From NCBI RefSeq assembly GCF_012849055.1, contig NZ_CP051678.1, positions 204,466 to 268,465 of the forward strand: a DNA stretch of 64,000 bases, given 5' to 3'. Source of the DNA: Spirosoma rhododendri. Lineage in GTDB: Bacteria > Bacteroidota > Bacteroidia > Cytophagales > Spirosomataceae. A model generated the notes under the pieces. It searched no databases, was not told the origin of the DNA, and worked only from the letters and a program-made list of their open reading frames with translations. A program made the translations under genes and the position numbers. Below, one piece after another: positions 35,629-45,037 of the stretch (position 1 is the first letter of the stretch; every line of letters starts with the position of its first letter).

Positions 35629-36579
35629 TGTTTTAAGCAGATCCAGAGAAACGGTTCGTAGGCAAACCCAAAAGTAACCGCTACACGATGATTCATCAAC
35701 TATCAGGCTTGGCTAGTCTGCTAGATTCCTGTATTCTTTCTGTCTTATCGATGCTGAGCGTTTATCAGGAGCAACTGGCAGTAGCCGTTCGTAGCCGTAG
35801 GCGTCTCATTGAACGTTGATTTAGTGAGGGCGTTTGCTTATCACTCCTTGAGTTGATCGGCCTTATTGAGAAAACTCTGTATTCTCAACTCTAGGTCTGC
35901 CCATCTGCTCGCTAAGCGCAGGCGCCGTTGCTCAATCCGCTGTAAAAGCGCTGTGTTGTCGTTTTGAACTTGCTCATGACTAGCTGGTTTTGCTTTCTGC
36001 ATGTACAATAAACAAAACACCTAACCACATAGCTTCGCCAATATGGAAAAACGGGCGTTTCAAAAGACAGTGCTTTCCGGAAAGGCGCTAATGGCCAGCT
36101 TGTGATGTAAGACAAGATAATCCCCTGCATACGACTCGCATAAGTATAGTCGATCATATGAAGGCCGGAGACCCTATAAAACTAAAACTTCTCACTAGCT
36201 GATATGATTATGTTTCGAAGTTGAGAGGGCGTGCAAGTGAAAGGATAGGTTCATTTAGTCTGTATTGCCGGGGTTATAGGAAATATAATTCTTATAACGT
36301 ATATAACTCAGCGTCCGCAAGGTAAATCTACACCTGTGATCGGCAACAACTAGCTGATTCTGCGTGCATGGTAAGCAGGGGTTCGTCGCTGTTAGTGGCT
36401 AGCCAGGTGGCATGATCATTCATACCTAACAAAGCGTAGTCGGTACACAATAAGCCGGCCTTGGTATACGAATGGCCAAATACCGCCCGAATAAGGAGTG
36501 GCGGATGAGTGCGCGAAGTCGTCTACTAGAAGTAGTGCATTACCACACAAAAGACTAGCCCAAAACCACAGTACGCTGC
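35629..36579. other. long intergenic region, no gene seen
   Basis: About 950 bases. No convincing coding frame; an 81-codon minus frame at 35912-36157 has no coding character. A short motif near 36048-36065 (AAACGGGCGTTTCAAAAGA) resembles one at 56211-56230 but I assign no role. Confidence 0.4.
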
Positions 36580-36774
36580 ATGAATCACACCGCGTGGATC
36601 AACCTACTGTTAATCGAAGATGTGCCTGTTAGGACCATGAACCTGGTCGGCCGGCTGGAAGGCGAAAGCTACCGCGTCATCAGTAGTACCGACAATGGCC
36701 CAAGGCTCTCGACCTTTGCCGGTCGAACACCGTCGATGCAGTCCTGGGCGACGGTGTCATTAACTCAAGCACAT
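36580..36774 (+). pseudogene. response-regulator receiver relic
   Basis: Begins W-I-N-L-L-L-I-E-D-V-P-V-R-T-M-N-L-V-G-R-L-E-G type receiver sequence with the acidic pair E-D. At about 36697 the frame changes and receiver-like sequence resumes in another frame (A-L-D-L-C-R-S-N-T-V-D-A-V-L-G-D-G, where the D would be phosphorylated), then stops at TAA. One missing base explains the shift. The C-terminal half of the domain is absent, so it is a remnant. Confidence 0.45.
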
Positions 36775-37092
36775 AAGTAACTCCCATAAGCCACTTACAA
36801 TTCACGTAAGCCGCGGGCTGTCAACTGGTCGACACCCATAGGGAATAGCTATGTTCCCAACCGACGATTCGTGTACCCGACCCGCCCAGCGGGGTTCAGG
36901 CCGACTTACCCGAATCTACCCACCGCCGCTCACCAGGCAACGCTGGGTACCGCACCTATAACAAAGTGAAAACGCTCGCTGGCCAGGAGCTAATCACCCG
37001 ACGGAAATGCTCTTACGATACAGAAAGGCGCATCGAACGCCAACAGACCCTACGTTTCAATTCATTCTCTTTAATTTTTACTACCCCAAATC

Positions 37093-37845
37093 GTGAAAAA
37101 AGTATTTCTTTCTCTCGCTGCGGCCTGTGCACTCACCACGGCTTTTGCCCAAAACCAAGCGACCCTCGACCAATCTGGAACTAGTCAGCAGGCAACGATA
37201 AAGCAAGCTGGTCAGAACCAAGCATTGGTTACCCAGAACAACGGTACTGGAACGGGCGGTAATAGCCTGACGTCTAGCCAGACAGGGAGCTACAACTACC
37301 TGCAGTCTACGCAGTCTGGTACAACGAACACGGCCGATTTTAAGCAGAACTTACAGGGTAGTTCGTACGCCTACTCGACTCAGACGGGAACCTCAAACAA
37401 GGTCACATCCGAGCAGGCGAGTGTCACCCGTTCATCTGCCTCAGCTTATTTCACGCAAACCGGTACCAGCAATGAGGCAACTCTCAGCCAGGTTGACAAT
37501 GTTGACGGGCAGGGAGGCACAGTAGCTACATTTAACCAAACCGGTACCAAAAACGTAGCCTCTATCAAGCAGGGTGATGCAAAAACGGGTGACGCGAATA
37601 CGGCGACCATTACGCAAAACGGTAATTCGAATACCGCTAAGCTTGAGCAGGTAGGCGTTCTGAACAATGCCGACTTCTCTCAAATTGGCAACAGCAACGT
37701 AATCAAAGGGTTGAGTGGCGATGTCGCTATTCAGAACGGTACGTCTAACAGCCTCACGATTGGCCAGACCAGTAATTTCAACACAGCTTCGGTTGGTCAG
37801 ACGGGTACCGGCAACATGGGTACTATCCAGCAGGGCAACCAATAA
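37093..37845 (+). CDS. curlin-repeat amyloid subunit
   Basis: 250 residues from a GTG, with a signal peptide (M-K-K-V-F-L-S-L-A-A-A...A-F-A-Q). The mature part is about ten curlin-type repeats with Gln/Asn/Gly/Thr: Q-S-G-T-S-Q-Q-A-T, Q-T-G-T-S-N-K-V, Q-N-G-N-S-N-T-A-K-L-E-Q. This is CsgA-like, secreted through CsgG to form curli fibres. It is remote from the csgEFG genes (about 34 kb away here). A terminator follows, then a curlin relic and a second curlin gene. Confidence 0.85.
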   Translation: MKKVFLSLAAACALTTAFAQNQATLDQSGTSQQATIKQAGQNQALVTQNNGTGTGGNSLTSSQTGSYNYLQSTQSGTTNTADFKQNLQGSSYAYSTQTGTSNKVTSEQASVTRSSASAYFTQTGTSNEATLSQVDNVDGQGGTVATFNQTGTKNVASIKQGDAKTGDANTATITQNGNSNTAKLEQVGVLNNADFSQIGNSNVIKGLSGDVAIQNGTSNSLTIGQTSNFNTASVGQTGTGNMGTIQQGNQ

Positions 37846-37882
37846 TCGGTTCGCCTGAGCAGATCAAGCCTGCCATGGTACT

Positions 37883-37914
37883 AACAAGCCGCCCTGCCAG
37901 GAGGGCGGCTTGTT
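37883..37914 (+). terminator. terminator after curlin gene 1
   Basis: A G/C-rich stem AACAAGCCGCCCT / AGGGCGGCTTGTT with a short loop, 38 bases after the stop. It separates the two curlin genes' transcripts at least partly. Confidence 0.8.
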
Positions 37915-37963
37915 CCTATTCTACCGAATAGCTCATTACTTCTACTGCCCATACAACCTACCA

Positions 37964-38017
37964 CTAAGCCAGACTGGGTCGGACAATACGGTTACAATCA
38001 ATCAAGCAGCCAACTAA
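37964..38017 (+). pseudogene. curlin-repeat relic
   Basis: The frame reads L-S-Q-T-G-S-D-N-T-V-T-I-N-Q-A-A-N then TAA at 38015-38017: a single complete curlin-type repeat with no start, ending in a stop. It sits between two curlin genes and is probably the end of a third, deleted, copy. A hairpin follows. Confidence 0.6.
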
Positions 38018-38023
38018 TGCTCG

Positions 38024-38059
38024 ACAGGAAGGCTGGACAAATAAATCCAGCCTTTCTGT
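38024..38059 (+). terminator. hairpin after the curlin relic
   Basis: ACAGGAAGGCTGGA / TCCAGCCTTTCTGT, one mismatch, 8-base loop. Presumably terminated the deleted curlin gene and now lies 25 bases before the next curlin gene. Confidence 0.6.
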
Positions 38060-38083
38060 TCAGAACAGCTTACCATAAAGCTT

Positions 38084-38482
38084 ATGAAAAACATCATTCT
38101 TTTAGGGCTGGCGGCTTTAGGTGCCGCATCGGCCACGGCACAAAATACAGCGGTTGTCAGCCAGCAGGGTAACACGCACGAATTATCGGTTGTGCAGCGG
38201 GGTTCGGGCAACACATCGGTAGTTAACCAAACAACTGCCGGGTCTTCGAATCGGGTGGTCATTATGCAGTCGGGTGCCAACAATGTCGCCACTATTAACC
38301 AGGGCGGCGAGTCGACCAGCAGTGACACCAGCACGCAAAATACAGTCACGGCAACACAGGCCGGCGAGGGGGAAACCATCATAAACCAAACCAACGGAGG
38401 CAATACGATAAGCGTCTACCAGTCCGGTCTGGTCCCCATTGATAAAAAGAAGAAATCCAACCCGAAGCGGTCTACGAACTAA
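38084..38482 (+). CDS. curlin-repeat protein, short (CsgB-like)
   Basis: 132 residues, signal peptide to about residue 19 (A-S-A-T-A-Q). Curlin-type repeats: V-S-Q-Q-G-N-T-H-E-L-S-V-V-Q-R-G, V-I-M-Q-S-G-A-N-N-V-A-T-I-N-Q. The basic tail P-I-D-K-K-K-K-S-N-P-K-R-S is unlike the first curlin and could anchor it, as proposed for CsgB nucleators. Smaller than the neighbouring curlin. Assigning A versus B role is by size and tail only. Confidence 0.75.
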   Translation: MKNIILLGLAALGAASATAQNTAVVSQQGNTHELSVVQRGSGNTSVVNQTTAGSSNRVVIMQSGANNVATINQGGESTSSDTSTQNTVTATQAGEGETIINQTNGGNTISVYQSGLVPIDKKKKSNPKRSTN

Positions 38483-39301
38483 GTACAGCGGAGTCGATTC
38501 ATCACCGCCTCTGTCAGATCAGCAAACGATCACCTTATGGGTAGTGCAGATACTATGAACCGGACGGCTCGAGTTCCGACCCTGCTACAGGAAATGACCG
38601 AGCGTGACTTTCGGCTGAACGTAGGCTTTTCCAACGTTCGATACCGGCATTACTCACTGACAAAAAAGGGGGGCTGCCATTGCGGGGCAAAGACTAACAG
38701 CAGGAACTGAGCGACATACTAAAGTCGGGGGTGACTGCTCCCTGACTGACTACACTACACAGGTAAGGAAGCGCTCTGTGCATGACCACTAAGCCAGGCA
38801 ACCAGTAAGTCTTCTACCCGCGTTTTCGAAGTTAATTGGCTAGTGTGGCAAATTCAACTATGCTCATACCCCCCCGCTATCGCTAAAGCCTGGCGGATCT
38901 GTTGCTGGATGGCAGTGGCCACCCCGTCGGGACTGGAGTGGAGGTTCCATACCCGTGGAAAGGGCAATAAAGATCTAGGGGAAGATGACTAGTAGTGCAA
39001 TGGTACCCGGTTGCCTTAGGCATTGTTCGTTCATTTGCTATTAATGGAGTGTTCTTACAAAAACGCTCCCCCAGAAACGGAGAATGGGGAAGCGTACATG
39101 TAGATGCCTCACCAACTGGGTACGTCTTGAGGCGAATCTCCTGCACCCGACACACGCATCTTAAGATAAATTAATCCTTTATTCACCCAGTCTTCAGATC
39201 AGTGCTCAATGTTTGCTTTGATGATCACCTTAACCGTGACCATGAGCTGGACGCTGTGGCGTCACCACACATACACACACCGCTACAAGCCGTTTTACAG
39301 C
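38483..39301. other. intergenic region with possible decayed genes
   Basis: About 820 bases. A 57-codon plus-strand frame starts at 38537 (M-G-S-A-D-T-M-N-R) with no known family. On the minus strand (about 38755-38985) a frame reads V-A-T-A-I-Q-Q-Q-I-R-Q-A-L-A-I-A-G-G-Y-E-H-S, then a stop, then T-R-V-E-D-L-L-V-A-W-L-S-G, possibly a degraded gene. Neither is called as a gene. Confidence 0.3.
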
Positions 39302-39736
39302 ATGAAAACAACCAGCCTCTATCCTGTCCTGGTTATTGAGAACGATGAGTATGTCACCGATGTCATGCGTCGAACCGCCGAGGGCAGCTTTCCAGAGGCC
39401 GTACTACAATTTGTCGTCGATGACCAAGCTGCCCAACGCAGCTTACTGAGTACGAATCCACCGATGCCCAAGTTGATCATACACGGTACTTATCTGGAGC
39501 AACTCCTGACCGAGAGCGACACGAATCACTGGTTGAGAGAGCACCCGGTGGCTATTATTATCGCGCAGCTGGTACTGAGCCGCTTAGATTGGCCAACGAG
39601 CGCTGGTATTACACTCACCCTAGGCACACCAACTTACTGCCCCAAGCCGGAGTTGATCGTCGAGTGGGCCTGTTTCTGGGCTCAGTTGCGTCGCTGTTGG
39701 AGCCAGCAGGCGGCTACCTCGCGCCTTTACCACTAA
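39302..39736 (+). CDS. degenerate receiver-like protein
   Basis: 144 residues from the ATG at 39302, chosen because receiver sequence starts there: Y-P-V-L-V-I-E-N-D-E-Y-V. The usual phosphoacceptor Asp position falls in P-K-L-I-I-H-G-T-Y-L, where no Asp is present. The C-terminal W-A-C-F-W-A-Q-L-R-R-C-W resembles the tails of two other small receiver-like proteins (47700-48170, 48308-48724). Probably a non-phosphorylatable single-domain receiver. Confidence 0.55.
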   Translation: MKTTSLYPVLVIENDEYVTDVMRRTAEGSFPEAVLQFVVDDQAAQRSLLSTNPPMPKLIIHGTYLEQLLTESDTNHWLREHPVAIIIAQLVLSRLDWPTSAGITLTLGTPTYCPKPELIVEWACFWAQLRRCWSQQAATSRLYH

Positions 39737-40045
39737 ACCCACGTTAGAACGAAACACAGCTCGCCGAGTGGTAGGTTTTGCTTAACAGAGGCCTTAGTAG
39801 GCGGTTTTCTTACCGGTTACGCCCGCAGTTGATTAACGGATCCGCTCAACCGCACCGCACCTATTTTCGTCAAAATGATTGCTGACTTTACTAGTCATGC
39901 GGTCAGAAATGGACACTACTCATTCGCTACTTTCCACGCCAAGCAGTTGCTGTACGCAGTAAGTAAATTTTACGATAATTTCATGCTCTTTCCTTGTCAC
40001 TATTTGCCTGGAATAAGTTAACCGCTCATAAACGTCTTCGTCCTT
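39737..40045. other. intergenic region, nothing seen
   Basis: 309 bases without a credible frame, repeat or hairpin. Confidence 0.4.
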
Positions 40046-40252
40046 ATGTCAGTGGTGTTATTGGCCCAAGCTACTTTTATGGCAGTGGTGGCCTTCTTAC
40101 TACAAGTCAGCTTAGCGGTTGCCTTCACGCGTCAGGCCGTGTTAACCAAAGAGGGTAGTTTTTGCCGGGTCAAGTGTACAATGGCGGCTTTTATGTACGG
40201 GGCAATTGCTGTACTGCTGGCGTGGTCTATACTGAACAGGTATGGTGAGTAA
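40046..40252 (+). CDS. small membrane protein, tentative
   Basis: 68 residues with two hydrophobic helices (A-T-F-M-A-V-V-A-F-L-L-Q-V-S-L-A-V-A-F and A-A-F-M-Y-G-A-I-A-V-L-L-A-W) and a basic loop between. No family recognised; coding status rests on composition only. Confidence 0.4.
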   Translation: MSVVLLAQATFMAVVAFLLQVSLAVAFTRQAVLTKEGSFCRVKCTMAAFMYGAIAVLLAWSILNRYGE

Positions 40253-40456
40253 AGTGATCAGGGGAAGCGCACGGCATTAACTCGTAAGCCACTTTTTGAT
40301 GACCTTGTTTTTGCTGTCGATGGCTATCGACGAACAAATGGATTGGCATATCCTATCCTGGAAGACGAAGCAGCGCTTGCACTTACGTGCTTCTTAAACG
40401 GGCGATTTGAGTAACAACAGAACAGGTTCATCACAGGATCCCTTACTTTTGCCTAC

Positions 40457-40499
40457 CGAACAACCACTTGTCCTATTCTAGTAATCCGCTGGTTGTTCG
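40457..40499. repeat. short inverted repeat
   Basis: CGAACAACCA and TGGTTGTTCG, 10-bp perfect arms, 23-base spacer, in an otherwise gene-free stretch (40253-40726). Confidence 0.5.
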
Positions 40500-40726
40500 A
40501 CTGTATGGAGCCTGCGTAGTAACTCGGCATAGCTTGGTGCAGTGGTAAAGTGTAATACATTTCACTGCATGTATTTTCCTGTAAATCCAGGTAACAATAT
40601 AATTTTATATATACAATTAGCCGCTATTGAGTGACAAATACTTTCTTTATCTTTCTAACTCAGCCCGGGTCATTAGCGAGGCCCATTTTGTTACTCGCTA
40701 ATTAAGCTTAACTACATCTGTATTTT

Positions 40727-41284
40727 GTGTCTGACAATTATAGCCTTATGTCGCTTCAGCATTCTCGTTCGTTTAAAAAACCAATCAGTAATGCGCCGTT
40801 AATAGTTGCGGTCCTACTAGTGTTTTTCTTTATAGGATTGCCGCTGTATTTTGTAGATCGAGCAGGTGAAGTCTCCACGACGACGCCAAACGCAGATACG
40901 ACGACTTACACGCCCCGATACGGTTACGCGATACTCAGCGAAACAATGCCCGGCAATTTCAGTAATTATGCCGTGTTCGTACCCAAAGATGCCGATGAGC
41001 AAACTGTATTGGCAACGGCACAGCTCTTTAAAAAGGAACGATGCACAACAAACACGTGTAACGTTGTCACTTTCTGGAATGACAAAGATCAGTACAGCCT
41101 CTATGTGAAGAAGCAGGATGATGCGCAGTGGCGAAAAAAACACTGGGCAAAAATGTGTGAGGCTAATGTAGCGGACTATGTGGTTGGGGTCAATGAGTTT
41201 ACCTTCTACCCCATGTTAGACAATGAGTATCGGAAATACGGCGGTACGAAAAAACGTCCCACGCAAACTATGCATAACCTGTAG
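40727..41284 (+). CDS. membrane-anchored hypothetical protein
   Basis: 185 residues from a GTG. A single membrane segment (I-V-A-V-L-L-V-F-F-F-I-G-L-P-L-Y-F-V, about 27-44) is followed by a Thr-rich linker and an outside domain with N-Y-A-V-F-V-P-K-D-A-D-E-Q and two Cys (C-T-T-N-T-C) that may form a disulphide. No family recognised. Alone between non-coding stretches. Confidence 0.55.
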   Translation: MSDNYSLMSLQHSRSFKKPISNAPLIVAVLLVFFFIGLPLYFVDRAGEVSTTTPNADTTTYTPRYGYAILSETMPGNFSNYAVFVPKDADEQTVLATAQLFKKERCTTNTCNVVTFWNDKDQYSLYVKKQDDAQWRKKHWAKMCEANVADYVVGVNEFTFYPMLDNEYRKYGGTKKRPTQTMHNL

Positions 41285-41407
41285 CCTTGGCTTGTCATTG
41301 GTTTTTCATTTGTTAAGCAAAGACAATGGCTTCTATTGCACCAGTCGCCCGAAGGTTCAGCAATAAGTCATAGTGGGGCCGCCCAAAGACAAGGCTTTTT
41401 GCCGTAA

Positions 41408-41629
41408 ATGGTTGATAACTGGCTAATGTACATGATAAGTCAACTTCGTGTATCGCTTTCCAAACTAGCGGTCACAGTTAGGCCATTGCCCGAACAAGCG
41501 CGGTATCAATACGAGATCTGGCCGATTAGCAGCCCACCTGCTTACCGGTCTAGCGACGCTCCGATGGGCAGTGTACAGATAACAGCGGGCTTCATTGAGT
41601 TTGTCTATGACACACAAGCAGACGAATGA
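41408..41629 (+). CDS. small hypothetical protein
   Basis: 73 residues, M-V-D-N-W-L-M-Y-M-I-S-Q. No motif seen. A similar-size, similarly isolated ORF lies at 46779-46991, sharing only R-Y-Q-Y. Tentative. Confidence 0.3.
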   Translation: MVDNWLMYMISQLRVSLSKLAVTVRPLPEQARYQYEIWPISSPPAYRSSDAPMGSVQITAGFIEFVYDTQADE

Positions 41630-41826
41630 GCACTTGATCCGACCAATCTGATTAGTACTCCGTGAAAGCCCAAGCAGGGTAGAGGGGCACAAAAAAAGCC
41701 TCGGTTCAATGAGCCAGGGCTTTATTATGAATCTACATTAAAATTAAGCTGAAACACAAGATAGGTATTGCTGGTGAAGTAATACGCTAAGCAAGGCGTA
41801 CTACTCCGTAGTCTCGGGACTCGCTA

Positions 41827-42078
41827 CTACTCAATCACGATGCCTGTATGTTGCGCTAGGGCGGGGGCGATCTGGTTACCCTTGCGACGGGATGCGGCAA
41901 TACGGACCTTGTTAAGCATGGTGACCACCAAAACTCGTTTATTTATAGTCTTACCCACCCAGCGCATATTAGTAATACCAGCTGCCGCGATGGCATAGGA
42001 TTTATGTATTCGTATCAAGTCTGGTAACTGACTGGCTACCAACACTAGTCTTGTTTTTTTGTGATAGGTGTATTTTAA
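41827..42078 (-). pseudogene. LytTR-domain regulator, N-terminally truncated
   Basis: Reads R-L-V-L-V-A-S-Q-L-P-D-L-I-R-I-H-K-S-Y-A-I-A, then W-V-G-K and A-S-R-R-K-G-N-Q-I-A-P, which aligns to the C-terminal half of the LytTR protein at 44585-45037. The first LytTR strands (A-S-V-I-Y-L-E-G-S-G-N-Y-T) are missing: the frame hits stops just upstream. A remnant of a paralogue. Confidence 0.65.
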
Positions 42079-42316
42079 TTAGCCTAACCCTAAGCTGGGG
42101 GTTTGTTTTATAACTAGGTATCCAATTTAGATGCCCTTTGCCTCACTAGCTCGGGGTCAGTTGAAGCGCATCCGTTGGCGACGGGTTGTAGCTCTCGAAT
42201 ACTTTAAAGGAAAGGCAATACTGAAGAGCGTCGCCCGACTGGGTGGCGTTTTCTTTATGTCCCAAGAAAGGCTCCATAGTCAGCAACAGCTTAGATCTAG
42301 ATAAGCGGGCAACTAA

Positions 42317-43738
42317 TTAGCGGAGTGTACTGATGACGAGCTCTACTAGCGGGTCATGACCCGCTCGGCCTTCAGGAGCTTCCAGGTAGATAGCCGGGAC
42401 AAACGACTCGCGGGGCTGGCCATTGATGTGAAAGAGCATTTCCTCCCCCAGATCCACTTTAGCCGACGAGGTAGCTAGCGTTTCGTTGAACAGCGCCCCC
42501 AGCAGATCCGCTAGCCCAGCACCCGCCGTTTTAGCGCCGATAGCATCGAAGCCTATTAGCAAGCCTTCCCCCATACTGCCCGTCCAATACCCGCCCAGCG
42601 CCACTACGCGCCCCCTATAGAAGGGCCTGATGGGTAGTACGTACTCGACAAACTTACGGGGTACTCCAAAGAGCCGCTCTTCGCTAGGCACCATATGCAC
42701 CTGATAGGGCATCTCCTGCTCGACAAAATGGCCCATGATACTACGGGCAACGGTGGTGTTGCCCCCGCTGGGGGTGTTGCGAAAGTCAAGCATCAGTAAG
42801 CGCGTATCCTGCACCCCTAGCAGAGCGGTCCTGAAGGCGCTAATAGTCTGGTTGTTACCTAGTGAGTTGTTGAAGCGGATGATACTTACATCCCCTTGTC
42901 GGCCAACCCGCAGCAGGGAGTCGCTTCGGAGCTGCTTGACCAACTCGGCGGTCGGCCGCAGGGTATAGGTTTGGTTGGCGGGCTGGCTTTTGATCTGCAC
43001 CCTCCGGGGCTGGTTACGGATGCCCGCCAGTGCAATGTTAAGGCCTGTGTTGATCTGGGTGGTCGACAGACTACTGATGGGCCTGCCCATGAGCCTCTCA
43101 ATGGCTGCGGTGGGGCTTCGGCCATCAATGCTCAGGATAGTGGCACCCGGCCTGAGGCCCTGTGCCTGTGCATCGCTATCCTGCCGCACATCGACCAAGC
43201 TAACCTCCCCCGATCGATACTGGGCGAACAGATCAGCACTGGTCGGAATAATACTGTAGTCAGTGGGGTCAAAGGGGCCGACAATAAAGTGAGGATCGGC
43301 AAAGTTGTGCGCCACCACTTGGAGGATATCGATAAAGTCTTTTTTGGTTTTGGCTCGCTTGGCGGCTGGCTCAAAGTAGCCCAGGATGCTGTCGCCGTCG
43401 ACGCCGGGCCGCTTAAAATAGCCGTAGCGCGCTCGGAGTAGCTGCTCAAATTCGGCCCAGGCCCTGGTGGCGTCGAAGGCAGTTACGGTATCGCCTGTTA
43501 AGCTAGCGGTTACTAGTGCAAAGGGGGCGATGCTATGTGTGCTAGCGGCAGTTGGGGCTGATCGTCGCCCTGCAGCGGTAGTCATGGCCACCGCTGAGCC
43601 GCTGGTATGGGTCGTTGCCGCCAAGGTCAGTAGGGTCACCAAAAGGCTACCGACGATTCGTTTAGCCGATGTAAGTACAAATGATGTGGGTTGTTTAGGC
43701 TGGATTCGATTGGGTGAACAAGCTTGTGAAGCAGTCAT
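42317..43738 (-). CDS. S41 family peptidase (C-terminal processing type)
   Basis: 473 residues. A signal anchor about residues 28-52 (I-V-G-S-L-L-V-T-L-L-T-L-A-A) is followed by an acid-rich helical region and a PDZ-like domain about 185-240 (V-R-Q-D-S-D-A-Q-A-Q-G-L-R-P-G). The S41 core contains L-M-L-D-F-R-N-T-P-S-G-G-N and the nucleophile region G-Y-W-T-G-S-M-G-E-G (Ser about 385); the general-base Lys lies in G-A-K-T-A-G. The family trims C-termini of periplasmic or surface proteins. No obvious operon partner. Confidence 0.85.
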   Translation of the reverse strand: MTASQACSPNRIQPKQPTSFVLTSAKRIVGSLLVTLLTLAATTHTSGSAVAMTTAAGRRSAPTAASTHSIAPFALVTASLTGDTVTAFDATRAWAEFEQLLRARYGYFKRPGVDGDSILGYFEPAAKRAKTKKDFIDILQVVAHNFADPHFIVGPFDPTDYSIIPTSADLFAQYRSGEVSLVDVRQDSDAQAQGLRPGATILSIDGRSPTAAIERLMGRPISSLSTTQINTGLNIALAGIRNQPRRVQIKSQPANQTYTLRPTAELVKQLRSDSLLRVGRQGDVSIIRFNNSLGNNQTISAFRTALLGVQDTRLLMLDFRNTPSGGNTTVARSIMGHFVEQEMPYQVHMVPSEERLFGVPRKFVEYVLPIRPFYRGRVVALGGYWTGSMGEGLLIGFDAIGAKTAGAGLADLLGALFNETLATSSAKVDLGEEMLFHINGQPRESFVPAIYLEAPEGRAGHDPLVELVISTLR

Positions 43739-44310
43739 AAAGGGAATGGACTTGGGTAAGGGTAACTGAGCGAAGCTAGGTTAGTAAGCACGTTTACCCA
43801 GGGAGCCCAAGCAACCCGTGTCAACTCGTATGCCAACACGGGTTAGCCATTCACAATCAGTCGATTAGGGGTGGGTTTGCTAATGTGTTCGTCCGCTCTC
43901 GTACAGTCTTACGTCCGCTGCCGTACGTTTTGAATGACTAGTGGGGGAGGGGAACAGGCTAGTCGGGTGTTGGCTACTCAATGTGGCAAGCTTATGAAAC
44001 CGCTTTTGGCAACTCATGCCGCATGGTACTGTCATCCCTTGGCAGAGAGTCAGTTGGTTTTTGTAGCGGGGATACGCCAATTTAGGTATTACTGACAAAC
44101 TTCGGTAAACGACGTATTCTCAGGTAAGGCTCGAATAAGGGTTCCGCAAACTGATAACGTACATATATTCTGACCAGGCAATTCGACAATAATAAGCTTG
44201 TTATCGGCTCACTCATACAGTTTATAACCACTAATTACAACTCCCTTCAAAAGCGCATTACCTTTAGTTTATCTACCAATCACTCTCTTGTAGATACTCC
44301 GCATACAAGC
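43739..44310. other. intergenic region
   Basis: About 570 bases upstream of the small ORF at 44311. A plus-strand frame is open from 44158 but has no ATG or GTG before 44311. Otherwise no gene or hairpin is convincing. Confidence 0.35.
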
Positions 44311-44472
44311 ATGCCTATAGTAGTCTCCTGCCACTTCGACATTACCACTAATGTAACTAGAGTCACCTGGAAGCGATTTGACAAAGGGTGGAAGTACTAT
44401 ACTACCTACCACGTTGGTAACCACCAGCGCCTTTCTACGCGGGACTTTCGAACATTTACGATTGAGCATTAG
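44311..44472 (+). CDS. small hypothetical protein, tentative
   Basis: 53 residues (M-P-I-V-V-S-C-H-F-D-I-T-T-N-V) with a strand-rich, aromatic C-terminal part (W-K-R-F-D-K-G-W-K-Y-Y-T-T-Y-H-V). The frame is open for 51 further codons upstream without a start, so it could be the 3' end of a longer decayed gene. Opposite-strand frames look less coding. Tentative. Confidence 0.3.
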   Translation: MPIVVSCHFDITTNVTRVTWKRFDKGWKYYTTYHVGNHQRLSTRDFRTFTIEH

Positions 44473-44517
44473 CTGATAAACGCAGCCCAAGACGTTCTAG
44501 GGTGTGAATAAGAATGG

Positions 44518-44546
44518 AAAGCCTGACCCTTGCAGAGTCAGGCTTT
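44518..44546 (-). terminator. terminator after the LytTR gene
   Basis: AAAGCCTGAC / GTCAGGCTTT around a 9-base loop, 39 bases past the leftward LytTR stop. Confidence 0.75.
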
Positions 44547-44584
44547 GCTACAGGACAGAACCACCCCCTGGTTGAGCATGCAGG

Positions 44585-45037
44585 CTACATCTTTGCTAGC
44601 GGCTGCCCAATAATGATACCTGTTCGCTGGGAGAGGACGGGGGCCATTTGGGCTCCCCTACGACGCGATACAGCGATTTGTGCTTGATTACGCATGGTGA
44701 TCACTAAAGCCCGTTTACTGTTCACCTTGCCCACCCAGCGAAGATGACCAATACCCGTGACTGCAATGGCGTATGACTTGTGAACCCGTAGCAGCGCTGG
44801 TAACTGCTTGGCCACCACTACTAGCGTCATGGCTACCAGCTCTCGGCGGCCATCCGTGAAATGAATGATGGTGTAGTTACCGCTGCCTTCCAAATAGATG
44901 ACACTCGCTGGGTCGAAGGCTGGCGTACCGGCCAATTTAACCCTGTTTTCAACCGGATTACTACTACTGGGGGGACTAGTCTTGTCGCTTACTGAGGGGC
45001 TGTTCATGATAAACCGTTGAGTACTCCATTGATTCAT
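44585..45037 (-). CDS. LytTR-family DNA-binding protein
   Basis: 150 residues (140 if the ATG at 45007 is used). A short disordered start is followed by one LytTR domain about 45-145: D-P-A-S-V-I-Y-L-E-G-S-G-N-Y-T-I-I-H-F, L-L-R-V-H-K-S-Y-A-I and the signature V-S-R-R-R-G. No receiver or sensor domain is fused, so it may act constitutively or receive its signal from a partner. A truncated paralogue lies 2.7 kb away (41827-42078). LytTR proteins bind direct repeats upstream of their targets. Confidence 0.85.
   Translation of the reverse strand: MNQWSTQRFIMNSPSVSDKTSPPSSSNPVENRVKLAGTPAFDPASVIYLEGSGNYTIIHFTDGRRELVAMTLVVVAKQLPALLRVHKSYAIAVTGIGHLRWVGKVNSKRALVITMRNQAQIAVSRRRGAQMAPVLSQRTGIIIGQPLAKM

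Noticed and set aside
35912..36157. 81-codon minus frame
   Set aside because: Cysteine- and serine-rich translation with no domain; likely chance.
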